A stretch of DNA of 64,000 nucleotides from Jeotgalibacillus campisalis (GCF_000829515.1 NZ_JXRR01000015.1:146652-210651), one strand, 5' to 3'; counted from the first letter of the stretch, positions 43,918 through 54,066 are shown. Notes: generated by a model not told the origin, from the letters alone. Made by a program: numbers and translations.

Positions 43918-45309
43918 GTGTCCATACAAACAGAACAAGATGTACAAGAGATCATTGATCTACAAAAGAAGTTTTTTTACAGCGGAATCACCAAAAATGT
44001 TGATTTTCGCATTAAACAGCTTCGTAAACTTCAAACATTAATTAAAGAGCACGAAGATGAACTATTAAACGCACTTAAGAAAGATCTGGGGAAAAATCCT
44101 TTTGAAGCATATGTTTCTGAAATAGGCATTACGCTCAAAAGCATCCAGACCATGATCAATAACGTAAAACAGTGGGCAAAAACAGAAAAAGTAAAAACAC
44201 CCCTTTTTCAAATGCCATCAAAAAGCTTTATTATGAAAGAGCCATATGGAAGTGTGCTGATTATCGGACCATTTAATTATCCTTTTCAGCTCGTGATTGA
44301 GCCTCTGATTGGGGCGCTTGCAGCAGGAAACTGTGCTGTTATAAAACCGTCTGAAAGCACGCCTGAAGTGACCTCCGTGATTCAGCGTATGATTTCGGCT
44401 AATTTTGATCCGGCATACTTAAAGGTAGTGGAAGGGGAAAAGAAAGAAACTTCTTTACTCATCAATGCCCCTTTTGATTACCTGTTTTTCACTGGCAGCG
44501 TTCCGGTCGGCAAGATCGTCATGGAAGCCGCTTCTAAAAATCTTGTTCCGCATACATTGGAGCTTGGGGGGAAAAGCCCAACAATTGTTGACGAGACGGC
44601 AGACTTGAAAAAAGCAGCTCAGCGAATTCTTTGGGGGAAATTAATTAATGCAGGTCAAACCTGCATTGCACCTGACTATCTGGTGGTACACCAGTCAGTC
44701 AAAGAAGAGCTGATTGAACAATTAAAATCAACGATTCATGATTTTTATGGAGATACGATCTCGGAAAATGATCAGTATGGAAAAATTGTCAATGAAAAGC
44801 ATTTTGACCGTCTCGTTTCGATTTTAGAAAAAGACCGGGAGCATATTGTGGCCGGAGGGGAAACCAATCGGGAAGAGAGATTTATCGCACCTGCTATTTT
44901 AGACAGCATCACTTGGTCAAACGAGGCGATGCAGGATGAAATCTTTGGTCCCATTCTTCCTGTATTGACCTATAACCAGCTGGATGAGGCGATTGAAATG
45001 ATTCAGTCCCGTCCTAAGCCACTGGCACTCTATGTATTTACGGAAGACAAACAAACGGAGAAAAAGGTTCTTGAAAGCCTTTCATTTGGCGGTGGCTGTG
45101 TGAATGATACGTTAAGTCATGTGGCCAATGACCAGCTTCCTTTTGGAGGCGTAGGGCATTCAGGGGTTAACGCCTACCATGGCAAGCATAGCTTTGATTT
45201 GTTTTCACACAGAAAAAGCATGATGAAGAAAAGTACAAAAGTAGAGTTAAAGCTTGCTTTTCCTCCTTACACTACGAGCCTTGAAACGATTAAGAAAGTA
45301 TTAAAATAA
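43918..45309 (+). CDS. NAD(P)-dependent aldehyde dehydrogenase, class 3-like
   Basis: Oxidises aldehydes to acids. The 463-residue length and lack of the N-terminal extension fit class 3 (YwdH/AldX-like) enzymes. Active-site Glu is in LELGGKSP, the catalytic Cys in GKLINAGQTCIAPDY, the cofactor loop in FFTGSVPVGK, and a PFNYPFQL segment precedes them. A basic, hydrophobic C-terminus (HRKSMMKKST, then LKLAFPPYTT) may give peripheral membrane contact, as in fatty-aldehyde dehydrogenases. GTG 43918 follows gaggaggatcacc; the earlier ATG at 43882 lacks a site. Confidence 0.93.
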   Translation: MSIQTEQDVQEIIDLQKKFFYSGITKNVDFRIKQLRKLQTLIKEHEDELLNALKKDLGKNPFEAYVSEIGITLKSIQTMINNVKQWAKTEKVKTPLFQMPSKSFIMKEPYGSVLIIGPFNYPFQLVIEPLIGALAAGNCAVIKPSESTPEVTSVIQRMISANFDPAYLKVVEGEKKETSLLINAPFDYLFFTGSVPVGKIVMEAASKNLVPHTLELGGKSPTIVDETADLKKAAQRILWGKLINAGQTCIAPDYLVVHQSVKEELIEQLKSTIHDFYGDTISENDQYGKIVNEKHFDRLVSILEKDREHIVAGGETNREERFIAPAILDSITWSNEAMQDEIFGPILPVLTYNQLDEAIEMIQSRPKPLALYVFTEDKQTEKKVLESLSFGGGCVNDTLSHVANDQLPFGGVGHSGVNAYHGKHSFDLFSHRKSMMKKSTKVELKLAFPPYTTSLETIKKVLK

Positions 45310-45326
45310 CTATAGATATGAGAAGA

Positions 45327-45355
45327 AGACCTGCTATTTCGGCAGGTCTTTTTTT
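45327..45355 (+). terminator. Terminator of the aldehyde dehydrogenase gene
   Basis: AAGACCTGC pairs with GCAGGTCTT, followed by seven T residues. Confidence 0.9.
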
Positions 45356-45376
45356 GAAGAAAAAGGGGTGAGACGA

Positions 45377-46333
45377 TTGAGAAAAGATTGGATTGCTTCA
45401 AAACTTCAAATTCCAAATAGCGCAGTCACTTCAACCATCGGAGGACTTCAGAATGACGTATATAAAATTGAAACAAAGGAAGGTCCTGTTATTCTCAGGC
45501 TGAATGAAGAGGCCCGCAGGACAAAAGAGCAGCTGGAGCTTGAAATCGCCTTTATTAAACATTTGCACCAATCCGGCATCAAGGCTGCAAGAGCAAAGCA
45601 TTGGCAGGACTCATTGATTCATGAATGGGACATAGAAGGAAAAAGAGTGCATGCAGTATTTTTTGAAAAAGCAAAAGGGACTTCCATCCGCATACTCGAT
45701 GATAAGTCATGGAATAGCGAATGGTTTCGTGAATGGGGAATGTACATTGGCCGCATGCATCATGCTGCACAGACTTTTAGGCATCCCGCTATGGAAAAAA
45801 AAGCTGTGCGTACTGCAGCCAATCCGGACCCGGAAGGTGTGAAAGGACAATTGGATCCACAAATGCGGAGCTGGTATACGGAACAGCTTAAAGCATTGAC
45901 ACAATATGAGATGAAGATAGACACACACCATTTCATTCACCATGATTTTCACCAGGGGAATTTTCTTGTCGAAGGATTTGAAATCATGTCCTTTGATTTC
46001 GATGACTGTATGACAGATTGGATTATGCAGGATGTTGCTGTGTCGCTTTATCATGGGATCTGGCAGGGAATTTCATTTAGACCAGAGGAAAAGGACTTAG
46101 CAGCAAAGATGGTACATGGAATGCTTGAAGGCTATTCCTCGGTCCACCGGCTGGATGATGACATGATTGATCAGATCTTTTTATTTTTGAACATGCGCGA
46201 CGCACTGCTGTATCCCATTTTTAAAGCGAAATGGGAAGGGGTGCCATGGCAGGTAGAGTATATGAAAAAATTAAAAAAGAGGCTGACTGAGGGAATTCCA
46301 TACCTGGAGCGCAGCGCAGTACTAACCCCGTAA
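45377..46333 (+). CDS. Aminoglycoside phosphotransferase/SrkA-type kinase-fold protein
   Basis: A 318-residue protein of the APH kinase fold. Visible are the glycine-containing N-terminal strand (GGLQNDVYKIE), the Brenner-type catalytic motif FIHHDFHQGNFLVEG (about 192-206) and the metal-binding FDFDDC. The family includes Ser/Thr kinase YihE/SrkA and small-molecule kinases as well as resistance enzymes; nothing here points to antibiotics. TTG 45377 is seven bases after aaaggggtg; a GTG at 45368 overlaps that site. The substrate is unknown. Confidence 0.85.
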   Translation: MRKDWIASKLQIPNSAVTSTIGGLQNDVYKIETKEGPVILRLNEEARRTKEQLELEIAFIKHLHQSGIKAARAKHWQDSLIHEWDIEGKRVHAVFFEKAKGTSIRILDDKSWNSEWFREWGMYIGRMHHAAQTFRHPAMEKKAVRTAANPDPEGVKGQLDPQMRSWYTEQLKALTQYEMKIDTHHFIHHDFHQGNFLVEGFEIMSFDFDDCMTDWIMQDVAVSLYHGIWQGISFRPEEKDLAAKMVHGMLEGYSSVHRLDDDMIDQIFLFLNMRDALLYPIFKAKWEGVPWQVEYMKKLKKRLTEGIPYLERSAVLTP

Positions 46334-46342
46334 AAAAAGAAA

Positions 46343-46371
46343 CTGCCGCTTTCTCTAAAGAAAGACGGCAG
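46343..46371. terminator. Bidirectional terminator between the kinase-fold gene and yfhF
   Basis: CTGCCG-TTTCT pairs with AGAAA-CGGCAG around ctaa, flanked by A and T tracts for the two converging genes. Confidence 0.75.
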
Positions 46372-46379
46372 CCTTTGTT

Positions 46380-47282
46380 TTATGCGTAAATGTCCCGCAG
46401 AGCTTCGTTAAGAGTCGGAAATGCAAATTCAAATCCTTTAGTTTGCAGCACGTCCGGCAGAACTTTTTGTCCTTCTAATACGAGTGCGCTTTTGTCTCCC
46501 AATGCAAGTTTAAGGGCAAAGCCGGGAGCAGGAATCCAATGTGGCCGGTTCAGGACTTTCCCGAGTGTTTCTCCAAATTCCTTCATCCTCATTGGATTAG
46601 GCGCTGTCACATTATATGGACCTTCGACTGATTCCTCAATGGCAAAGAGTACCGCTCTTGCTGCATCTTTATGGTGGATCCAGGATAACCATTGCCTGCC
46701 GCTTCCTACTGTCCCGCCGGCCATTAATTTATAAGGCAGAGCCATACTTGGAAGTGCACCGTCTTCTTTACCAAGAATAATGCCAAATCTGGCGCAGGCA
46801 ACACGTACTCCATGATCTTCGGCAAGCAGCGCTTTCTTCTCCCAATCAACCACAGTCTGAGCCAAAAAGCCCTCACCACGCTCGGTTGACTGTTCTGTCC
46901 AAATTTTAGTTTCGGAAGGAGGATAATATCCTACCGCACTGGCGTTTACTAAGACAGAAGGGGGAGTATCAAGCAATTGAATGATGCGCAGAATCTCATC
47001 AGTAGCATTCATACGGCTGTCGTAAATTTTCTTTTTCTGTTCATCGCTCCAACGCCCATTGTTTATTGATTCTCCGGCGAGATTTATAATTGCATCAATA
47101 GGAGGCAGCGTGTTCTCTGGTGAAGCGTTTTCTGTCAGCCACTCTACATAATGAACCTGACTTGTTCCTTTATGCTTGTCAGGATTTCTTGTTAAGATAT
47201 AGACCTCATGTTCTTCAGCGGTCAGCAATTTTGTGATTGCCTGACCAATAAATCCTGTTCCTCCGCTTAAAAGGATTTTCAT
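46380..47282 (-). CDS. yfhF: TIGR01777 family epimerase-like protein YfhF
   Basis: A 300-residue extended-SDR protein. The NAD(P)-binding GGTGFIGQAITKLL opens the protein (about residues 7-20), INLAGESINNGRW marks the TIGR01777 group, SAVGYYPP replaces the usual YxxxK region, and a C-terminal DUF1731 domain (LRPHW-like region LNRPHWIPAPGFALKLALG) is present. The substrate is unknown for this family. It is divergent from recX, as in B. subtilis yfhF-recX. Confidence 0.92.
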   Translation of the reverse strand: MKILLSGGTGFIGQAITKLLTAEEHEVYILTRNPDKHKGTSQVHYVEWLTENASPENTLPPIDAIINLAGESINNGRWSDEQKKKIYDSRMNATDEILRIIQLLDTPPSVLVNASAVGYYPPSETKIWTEQSTERGEGFLAQTVVDWEKKALLAEDHGVRVACARFGIILGKEDGALPSMALPYKLMAGGTVGSGRQWLSWIHHKDAARAVLFAIEESVEGPYNVTAPNPMRMKEFGETLGKVLNRPHWIPAPGFALKLALGDKSALVLEGQKVLPDVLQTKGFEFAFPTLNEALRDIYA

Positions 47283-47377
47283 CCCGCATCCCTCCTACTT
47301 GTTATAGTTACTATTTCCCTATTTAAAAGGATAAAACCTTTTTAAAATGTGTTACAGTGAAGAAAGAGGTGATCAGG

Positions 47378-48190
47378 GTGCCAGTTATTACTAAAATTTC
47401 CCAGCAGAAGAAAAACAAAGAAAGATATAATATATTTCTTGATGGCCAATACGCCTTTAGTGTAGAAGAAGAAGTTCTTGCCCGCTATCAGCTAAGTAAA
47501 AATAAAGAACTGACTGATATGGATATAGGAGAAATTGAATATGAAGATGAAATCCGCAAAGGCTTTAACAAAGCCCTGATCTATTTAAGCTACCGCATGC
47601 GCTCTGAATATGAAATTATTATACATTTAAGAGAACATGAGATGGGTGAAGCGTCGATTGAAGAAACGATGCACAAGCTTAGAAAATATGGATATGTGAA
47701 CGACACAGAATTTGCTCAAGCCTTTTTAAACACACAGTTGAGAACATCCGACAAAGGACCAAGACATATTGGTCAAGCGCTAAAAGAAAAAGGAATCGCA
47801 GCGGGTATTATGGAGGAAACGCTTGCGCAGATTTCGCAGGAAGAGTGGATTGAAAGAGCGGCACAGGTGCTTGAAAAGGTCATCAAAAAAAACCCTAAGC
47901 AGTCGAAGCTGCAGATTAAGAAAAAAGGGCAGGATACTCTTTCAAGAAAAGGTTATGAGGGTGCTGTAACAGGTCAGGTTTTATCTGCGATTGCCATTGA
48001 GAGAAATGAAGAAGAGAAATGGACCGCTATCTACTCTCAGGCAAAAAAAGCCCATGCCAAATACATTCGCAAATATGAAGGGTATGAATATCAACAAAGG
48101 ATGAAACAGGCACTGTTCCGTAAAGGGTTTTCTGCCGAAGAGATTGAAAGAGCCATTGCGCATTTAAAAGAAGAGGACGAGTCAGAATAA
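47378..48190 (+). CDS. recX: RecX, regulator of RecA
   Basis: Modulates RecA filament growth. The 270-residue protein starts at GTG 47378 behind aaagaggtgatcagg, giving MPVITKISQQKK as in other Bacillus; an upstream GTG at 47357 would include the ribosome site. Three-helix RecX repeats are visible: ALIYLSYRMRSEYEI, LRKYGYVNDTEFAQAFL and the C-terminal QALFRKGFSAEEIERAI. The length of about 270 is typical of the long Firmicute form with an N-terminal extension. Confidence 0.93.
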   Translation: MPVITKISQQKKNKERYNIFLDGQYAFSVEEEVLARYQLSKNKELTDMDIGEIEYEDEIRKGFNKALIYLSYRMRSEYEIIIHLREHEMGEASIEETMHKLRKYGYVNDTEFAQAFLNTQLRTSDKGPRHIGQALKEKGIAAGIMEETLAQISQEEWIERAAQVLEKVIKKNPKQSKLQIKKKGQDTLSRKGYEGAVTGQVLSAIAIERNEEEKWTAIYSQAKKAHAKYIRKYEGYEYQQRMKQALFRKGFSAEEIERAIAHLKEEDESE

Positions 48191-48206
48191 AGACCGCCCC
48201 CGATTT

Positions 48207-48890
48207 CTACTTTTTTGACTCAATAATAATCTCATCTTTTTCGTCTATCTGTTCCATAATAATGTCAGCTACTTCACTTGGTTGAAAGAATCGGGAAGGG
48301 TCTTTTACATGATCGCCGTTTTCCCAAAAAGGCGTATTCATCCCACCCATATACGCACGTATAACACGGATGCCATAGGGTTCAGCTTCTTTTGCCAGAC
48401 TTTCTGAATAACCCCTGAGTGCAAATTTACTTGCAGCGTATCCCGATTCATTTGATTTTCCGCGCAGCGCAGCAGTGGATAAAATCGTTAAAAAGGTGCC
48501 GCTTTTTTGCTTTTTCATATAGGGAAACAGTGCCTTTGTAAGGGCCATAGGGCCAAATACATTCGTTTGAAACATACTTTCCAGGTCAGCAGAAGCTGCA
48601 TCTTCCACACTGCTGAAACGTCCTACGCCCGCATTATGTACGACGAAATCAACCGGCAGCAAAGATTCTTTTGTGAGCGTATCAAGCAGCTCTTTTCTAC
48701 TGTCGGGATCTGAAATATCACATGGAACAGCAAGTGCAGAGCCATGGGAATGAATGAGTGCTGCCAGTTCTTTCAGCGGTTTTCCCCTCCGTCCGATCAA
48801 GATGACATGGTGGGTATGGCTAAGTCTGATGGCAAGCTCTTTCCCCAGTCCAGAGCCTGCCCCTGTAACTAAAGCGATTGGTTTTTTCAT
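48207..48890 (-). CDS. Short-chain dehydrogenase/reductase
   Basis: A 227-residue classical SDR. Cofactor loop VTGAGSGLGKELA (about 8-20), HNAGVGRFSS, the catalytic Ser in LSTAALRG and YAASKFAL (Tyr-x3-Lys) are all intact. An Arg after strand 2 (LIGRRGKPL) favours NADPH. ATG 48890 follows ggaggaacctaaa; earlier starts at 48905 and 48953 are less well placed. It is slightly shorter than usual at the C-terminus. The substrate is unknown. Confidence 0.9.
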   Translation of the reverse strand: MKKPIALVTGAGSGLGKELAIRLSHTHHVILIGRRGKPLKELAALIHSHGSALAVPCDISDPDSRKELLDTLTKESLLPVDFVVHNAGVGRFSSVEDAASADLESMFQTNVFGPMALTKALFPYMKKQKSGTFLTILSTAALRGKSNESGYAASKFALRGYSESLAKEAEPYGIRVIRAYMGGMNTPFWENGDHVKDPSRFFQPSEVADIIMEQIDEKDEIIIESKK

Positions 48891-48979
48891 TTTAGGTTCC
48901 TCCATCTTTAAGGTATCTGTAGTTAGTTTGCCCTTTCTGAAATAAAGAATCAAATAAGAAAAATTTGAGGTGTCTTTCT

Positions 48980-49321
48980 ATGTCAACCGAAAAAAGGTAT
49001 AGCTCAATGAGTAAGCATGAGCTTGAGCAGGAAATTGCAGATATAAAAGAAAAAGCAAGAAAAGCAGAACAGCTGGGCTATGTAAACGAATTTGCTGTTT
49101 TAGAACGAAAAGCGATCATGGCCCAATGCTATCTATTAGATCCGAAAAATTATAAAGCTGGGACTGTGTATGCGATCAAAAATGATCCGGGCAGCTATTT
49201 TAAAATCGATTATCTAAATGGTGTTTTTGCATGGGGTTATCGTTTAAGAGGCGAGAAAAAGCAAGAAGCACTCCCTATTTCCATGCTAGATAACTCTTCA
49301 CAAGGAGGAGAAGTAAAATGA
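48980..49321 (+). CDS. yfhH: YfhH, DUF1811 protein
   Basis: A 113-residue cytoplasmic protein matching YfhH: a helical N-terminus (MSKHELEQEIADIKEKARK), the conserved YNEFAVLERKA-like segment (VNEFAVLERKAIMAQCYLLDP) in two stretches, then a small beta domain (VYAIKNDPGSYFKIDYLNG, FAWGYRL). ATG 48980 follows gaggtgtctttct; a TTG at 48965 overlaps that site. The function is unknown. It overlaps yfhJ by four bases. Confidence 0.88.
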   Translation: MSTEKRYSSMSKHELEQEIADIKEKARKAEQLGYVNEFAVLERKAIMAQCYLLDPKNYKAGTVYAIKNDPGSYFKIDYLNGVFAWGYRLRGEKKQEALPISMLDNSSQGGEVK

Positions 49322-49587
49322 ATGAAGAAAAAGAATCCTTGACAGCTCTGCTTCTTGAGAAGAACTCAGAGTTGTCCAGTGCAAAGGCACAAACATTAGT
49401 AGATCTTTTATGGGAAGATTTTGAAGCAACGTATGCAAAAGCAGGTCATGATTATCAAGGGAAAGAAGTGACCTCCAGAGTTGTGCGTCAATGGATCGTA
49501 AATTATGGAGAACGCCTTCATCAGGTAGCCGCTATGAATCCTAAATATGCTGCATTGTTAAGCGATCAGGAAGACACAAAACACTAA
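49318..49587 (+). CDS. yfhJ: YfhJ family protein
   Basis: An 89-residue protein of the YfhJ family (SSAKAQTLVDLLWEDFEATYAKAG, in part, then VVRQWIVNYGERLHQV). It is acidic and helical, of unknown function, conserved beside yfhH in Bacillaceae. An ATGA overlap with yfhH plus the aaggaggagaagtaaa site support a two-gene operon. A strong terminator follows. Confidence 0.88.
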   Translation: MNEEKESLTALLLEKNSELSSAKAQTLVDLLWEDFEATYAKAGHDYQGKEVTSRVVRQWIVNYGERLHQVAAMNPKYAALLSDQEDTKH

Positions 49588-49608
49588 GAGAACCCTTTTG
49601 GCTATAGT

Positions 49609-49642
49609 AAAACCCCGAATGAATTTTCTCATTCGGGGTTTT
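49609..49642. terminator. Terminator between yfhJ and yfhP
   Basis: AAAACCCCGAATGA pairs with TCATTCGGGGTTTT around attttc; it works for both converging genes. Confidence 0.9.
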
Positions 49643-49662
49643 ACTGTCCAATCTGGACAAAA

Positions 49663-50646
49663 CTAATCGATCGTTAGAACATCAAGTTTTTTCTTCAGTT
49701 TTTCTTCGCTGAAGATCCAGCCTGTATAAGAACTTTGAATAGTTAAGTTCTGATCCATCTGCACTACAGCAACAAACGGATAATGGTCATTGCTTCGGTA
49801 ACGCAGATCAATAAACCGAACCTCATATTGATCTTCGCTTTCTGTCAGCTCCCATCTGTAAATTGGGGAAAAAGAAAGAAAGGCAGAGACATTTGGATCC
49901 GTTTGTGCCTTCTGAAAGACCTCAGTATCGGGTATAGAAATCTTCTTAAACTTATCATAGATCGTAATGGATCTCCCGTACGCTCTTCCTACGTAGAAGT
50001 GCTCCTTTGTTTCAGCAGCGATTCTCCATTGGTAAAAGCGGATGGTTGGTGCGATAATAACACTATCCGCTTGAGGAATCGTATTTTTAATTGAGTGTCT
50101 AACGGCTGACTGAAGCATGAATCGTATGACATAATAGCCGGCGATAACGGAGTACATAATCAAGAAAGTGGGGACTGGATCTGCGCCAAATGCCCAAATA
50201 ATTAACCCTATTATGTGAATGCCGAAAATTATGGGATCGAACGTGTTAATGACGCCGAGAGCGACCCATTTTCTAGAAAATGGACGCAATGCCTGTGTAC
50301 CGTATGAATTGAAAATATCAACAAATACGTGTAAAAATACTGCCAGAAACGTCCATAGCCATAAATGCAGCAAATTTGCTTCAGGGAAAAACGGGTAAAT
50401 CACTGCCGTTATCCCAATCGGCCATAGCATGACTGCGGGAACAGAGTGTGTAATCCCACGGTGATGCCGAATGTAGACTGCATTATTGCGAAGCTTTAAT
50501 GCAGTGTCCGCATCAGGCGCCTGAGACCCAATAACAGCAGCAATTAAAACACTTTGCGCTGTAACCGGATCGCTTGCAACGACCGGGTCGATTGCGGCCA
50601 AACCGCCAATGGCGAATCCCATTACAATATGAGTGCCTGTATCCAA
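49663..50646 (-). CDS. yfhP: YfhP, membrane-bound metal-dependent hydrolase family
   Basis: A 327-residue DUF457/YfhP protein. Metal-ligand-like His and Asp lie in TGTHIVMGFAIGGLAAIDP (start), GSQAPDADTAL, HHRGITHSVPA and HVFVDIFNSYGTQ. About four membrane helices span about 10-185, and a soluble C-terminal domain of about 140 residues follows. The family resembles phospholipase-like membrane hydrolases; the substrate is not established. In B. subtilis yfhP neighbours mutY, as here. Confidence 0.9.
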   Translation of the reverse strand: MDTGTHIVMGFAIGGLAAIDPVVASDPVTAQSVLIAAVIGSQAPDADTALKLRNNAVYIRHHRGITHSVPAVMLWPIGITAVIYPFFPEANLLHLWLWTFLAVFLHVFVDIFNSYGTQALRPFSRKWVALGVINTFDPIIFGIHIIGLIIWAFGADPVPTFLIMYSVIAGYYVIRFMLQSAVRHSIKNTIPQADSVIIAPTIRFYQWRIAAETKEHFYVGRAYGRSITIYDKFKKISIPDTEVFQKAQTDPNVSAFLSFSPIYRWELTESEDQYEVRFIDLRYRSNDHYPFVAVVQMDQNLTIQSSYTGWIFSEEKLKKKLDVLTID

Positions 50647-50824
50647 ATTGATCCCTCCTTTACTAAACTGTTTTACAAATGGAGATCATTTGTTTTGTAC
50701 TAGTAAGTATGAGCAGTTATTTCATTAATTTCAACCGATAATCTGCTTTTCTTATTTAACTTAATTACTCTATTCTTACTTATTCCCAATCTCAAGCTTG
50801 GAGTAACATCACGGAGGTATAAAG

Positions 50825-51928
50825 ATGAAGGAAGATCTTCAGCTTAAGCTGTCTAACATAGAACCAGAAGCATTTCAAAAAGATCTTATCGGCTGGTTCG
50901 AACAGGAAATGCGCGAGCTGCCCTGGAGAAAAAATAAAGACCCTTATCAAATATGGGTATCTGAAATTATGCTTCAGCAAACGAGAGTAGATACGGTCAT
51001 TCCTTTTTATCATCGTTTTATGGAACAGTTCCCTACCATTGAAGCTCTGGCAAATGCGCCTGAAGAAAAAGTTTTAAAGGCATGGGAAGGACTTGGCTAC
51101 TATTCACGTGCGAGAAACCTTCAGACGGCAGTCAGAGAAGTTCATGAACAATATGAAGGCAGGGTTCCAAGCAGCCCTAAAGAAATATCATCTTTAAAAG
51201 GAGTAGGTCCTTATACAGCAGGTGCGATTCTTAGTATCGCTTATGGTGTTCCGGAACCGGCAGTCGATGGAAATGTTATGCGGGTCCTTTCCCGTGTATT
51301 ATCGATCTGGGAGGACATTGCTAAACCTTCATCGAGAAAAGTGTTCGAAGAAGCTGTCCGCTACTTAATCTCACATAAGAATCCTTCTTATTTTAACCAG
51401 GCCTTGATGGAATTAGGCGCATTAGTTTGCACGCCTACATCTCCTTCCTGCTTATTATGTCCTGTTCAGGCGCATTGTAGTGCTTTTGCAGAAGGAGTTC
51501 AGCGGGATTTGCCGGTTAAAACCAGGAAAAAATCTACTAAGGTCATTGATCTTCTAACGGTAATCGTTCAAAATCAACAGGGTGAATGGTTAATGAACCA
51601 ACGGCCATCTCAAGGACTTTTGGCGAACCTGTGGGAATTTCCAAGTTTTGAAAAACAGCAAGGCGAAAGTGCAGTTTCACAGTTGAATGATTTTCTTCTT
51701 GCAGATTTTGGTGTAAATATTGTTCTGGATCCGGAGCCGTGGATGGTCCAGGATCACGTTTTTTCCCATTTAACATGGAAAATGGCTGTATTTAAAGGAG
51801 AATTAACAAAAACCTCCACCCAAAATAGACAAAACGCTGTCTGGCTAACAAAAGAAGAGGTAGAAAAACTGACATTACCTGTGTCTCACCGAAAGATATG
51901 GAACCAATACGTATCACTTCATTCATGA
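50825..51928 (+). CDS. mutY: A/G-specific adenine glycosylase MutY
   Basis: Removes adenine mispaired with 8-oxoguanine. The 367-residue protein has the catalytic Glu region (SEIMLQQTRVDTVIPF), the HhH motif LKGVGPYTAGAILSIAYG, catalytic Asp in PAVDGNVMRVLSR, and the Cx6Cx2Cx5C iron-sulfur loop (CTPTSPSCLLCPVQAHC). A C-terminal Nudix-like domain (about 235-360; LANLWEFPSFE, FSHLTWKM) that recognises 8-oxoG is complete. A cacggaggtataaag site is seen. fabL follows closely. Confidence 0.96.
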   Translation: MKEDLQLKLSNIEPEAFQKDLIGWFEQEMRELPWRKNKDPYQIWVSEIMLQQTRVDTVIPFYHRFMEQFPTIEALANAPEEKVLKAWEGLGYYSRARNLQTAVREVHEQYEGRVPSSPKEISSLKGVGPYTAGAILSIAYGVPEPAVDGNVMRVLSRVLSIWEDIAKPSSRKVFEEAVRYLISHKNPSYFNQALMELGALVCTPTSPSCLLCPVQAHCSAFAEGVQRDLPVKTRKKSTKVIDLLTVIVQNQQGEWLMNQRPSQGLLANLWEFPSFEKQQGESAVSQLNDFLLADFGVNIVLDPEPWMVQDHVFSHLTWKMAVFKGELTKTSTQNRQNAVWLTKEEVEKLTLPVSHRKIWNQYVSLHS

Positions 51929-52690
<762 letters not shown>

Positions 52691-52749
52691 TTATATGAAT
52701 AGACTTCCTTCACTCTGGTTACATTAACTATCGTGGAGGTGAGAACACA

Positions 52750-52944
52750 ATGAAAAAACAAACAAACAAAACAACTTCTGGCACAAACGCTGAACAAGTT
52801 AAGCAACAAAATGCTGCTGCAAACAAACAATATGGCACTGAGTTTGCTTCAGAAACAAACGCAGCTGAAGTAAAGCGTCAAAATCAACAAGCAGAAGCTA
52901 ATAAAAAGAACGCTTCACAACAAAACAATCAACAAAACCGATAA
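52750..52944 (+). CDS. sspE: Gamma-type small acid-soluble spore protein
   Basis: A 64-residue Gln/Asn/Ala/Lys-rich protein stored in the spore as an amino-acid reserve. A repeat is visible: GTNAEQVKQQNAAANKQ then ETNAAEVKRQNQQAEAN. The germination protease (GPR) site type TEFASET lies between them. It lacks the DNA-binding motif of alpha/beta-SASP. The cgtggaggtgagaacaca site is strong. A TGAATA lies upstream, but the spacing to a SigG -10 is off. A terminator follows. Confidence 0.95.
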   Translation: MKKQTNKTTSGTNAEQVKQQNAAANKQYGTEFASETNAAEVKRQNQQAEANKKNASQQNNQQNR

Positions 52945-52951
52945 TTAACTT

Positions 52952-52996
52952 TCAAAAGCCGTTCCTCTGGATAGCAGGAGCGGCTTTTGATTTTCT
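52952..52996 (+). terminator. Terminator of the gamma-SASP gene
   Basis: TCAAAAGCCG-TCCT pairs with AGGA-CGGCTTTTGA, followed by TTTTC. Confidence 0.8.
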
Positions 52997-53095
52997 CTAA
53001 TTCGTTCGATAAAACTACATAGATTGCGACAAATAAAGCTAAAGGACAAAATGCTGAACATGTGGAATTCTATAGTAGTCAGGAGGGATTCCACA

Positions 53096-53347
53096 ATGAA
53101 TGGATTTAAAAGACAAGTATTTGATCAAATGGAAATTGCAGAGGAGCTGCTGTGGCTGCATGCTGAAGTGGAAAAAAAGAAAAAAATGCGAGAGCTGATG
53201 AATTCGCTGTCTATTCACGAGTCGGCTGATCAATTGTCCACACAGATTAAGGAGCTGCAGCTGAGATTAAAATGCGTGCAGCGTGATTTTGATGAAAGAA
53301 TGAATGACGTAATTGCCTCTTATCGTACTGACAACCCTGACTATTAG
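53096..53347 (+). CDS. ygaB: YgaB family protein
   Basis: An 83-residue helical, charged protein matching YgaB (FDQMEIAEELLWLHAEVEKKKK in part, then LSTQIKELQLRLK and VQRDFDERM). It is predicted coiled coil, cytoplasmic, of unknown function. ATG 53096 follows caggagggattccaca; an earlier start at 53024 has no site. It lies between the spore protein and ygaC, as in B. subtilis. Confidence 0.88.
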   Translation: MNGFKRQVFDQMEIAEELLWLHAEVEKKKKMRELMNSLSIHESADQLSTQIKELQLRLKCVQRDFDERMNDVIASYRTDNPDY

Positions 53348-53379
53348 CCATTTTGCAAACTGAACGCTTCTGAAACAAC

Positions 53380-53410
53380 GAGCTGCCATAGTGTCTTGGT
53401 GGCTCTTTTT
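53380..53410 (+). terminator. Terminator of ygaB
   Basis: GAGCTGCCA pairs with TGGTGGCTC (two wobbles), followed by five T residues. Confidence 0.7.
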
Positions 53411-53505
53411 GGCGTAAAAGGGTATAATGATAAAATACACATATTGAACGGAAAAATAGTTATGATCAGGTAAAAATAATCAAGTTGAATAAAGGCAGGC
53501 GAAGG

Positions 53506-54054
53506 ATGATGACGCTACCGGTAGAAGGGCAGAGTATGCAAATACATAGTTACAAACACGATGGGCTGATCCACCGGGTGTGGCAGGAAACAACTGTTCT
53601 TAAAGGAACCCGCAATATAGTTATTGGAGGAAATGACCGCACGATCGTGACAGAATCAGACGGCAGGACATGGCTGACCCGTGAGCCGGCTATCTGTTAT
53701 TTTCATGCTGAGCATTGGTTTAATATTATTTGTATGCTTAGAGAAGACGGAGTTTACTATTATTGTAATTTAAGCTCTCCGTTTGTGTATGACGAAGAAG
53801 CATTAAAGTATATTGATTATGATTTAGACATTAAAGTTTATCCGGATATGTCCTATACACTTTTGGATGAAGATGAATACGAGGAACACCGAAATCTAAT
53901 GGGATATCCGAATGTAATTGACCATATTCTCCAGCGAAATGTGGATAAATTAATTAGATGGATTAAACAAAGAAGAGGGCCATTCGCTCCTGATTTTATT
54001 GATGTGTGGTATAGTCGGTACTTATTTCAAAAAAGATACCGCCAAAAAGAATAA
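53506..54054 (+). CDS. ygaC: YgaC, DUF402 nucleoside tri/diphosphate phosphatase
   Basis: A 182-residue DUF402 protein, the family of S. aureus Ntdp, which hydrolyses nucleoside tri- and diphosphates with divalent metal. It matches B. subtilis YgaC closely: [21 protein letters not shown] (in part), [32 protein letters not shown] and the acidic [13 protein letters not shown] 53506 (or 53509) follows aaggcagg; the upstream TTG at 53485 gives an unusual extension. A terminator follows. Confidence 0.9.
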   Translation: MMTLPVEGQSMQIHSYKHDGLIHRVWQETTVLKGTRNIVIGGNDRTIVTESDGRTWLTREPAICYFHAEHWFNIICMLREDGVYYYCNLSSPFVYDEEALKYIDYDLDIKVYPDMSYTLLDEDEYEEHRNLMGYPNVIDHILQRNVDKLIRWIKQRRGPFAPDFIDVWYSRYLFQKRYRQKE

Positions 54055-54066
54055 TTTTATTCTTTT

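Noticed and set aside
52705..52735. SigG promoter before the gamma-SASP gene
   Set aside because: TGAATA is present, but the nearest CATTAAC-like -10 is about 20 bases away instead of 17-18, so the match is not convincing even though SigG control is likely.
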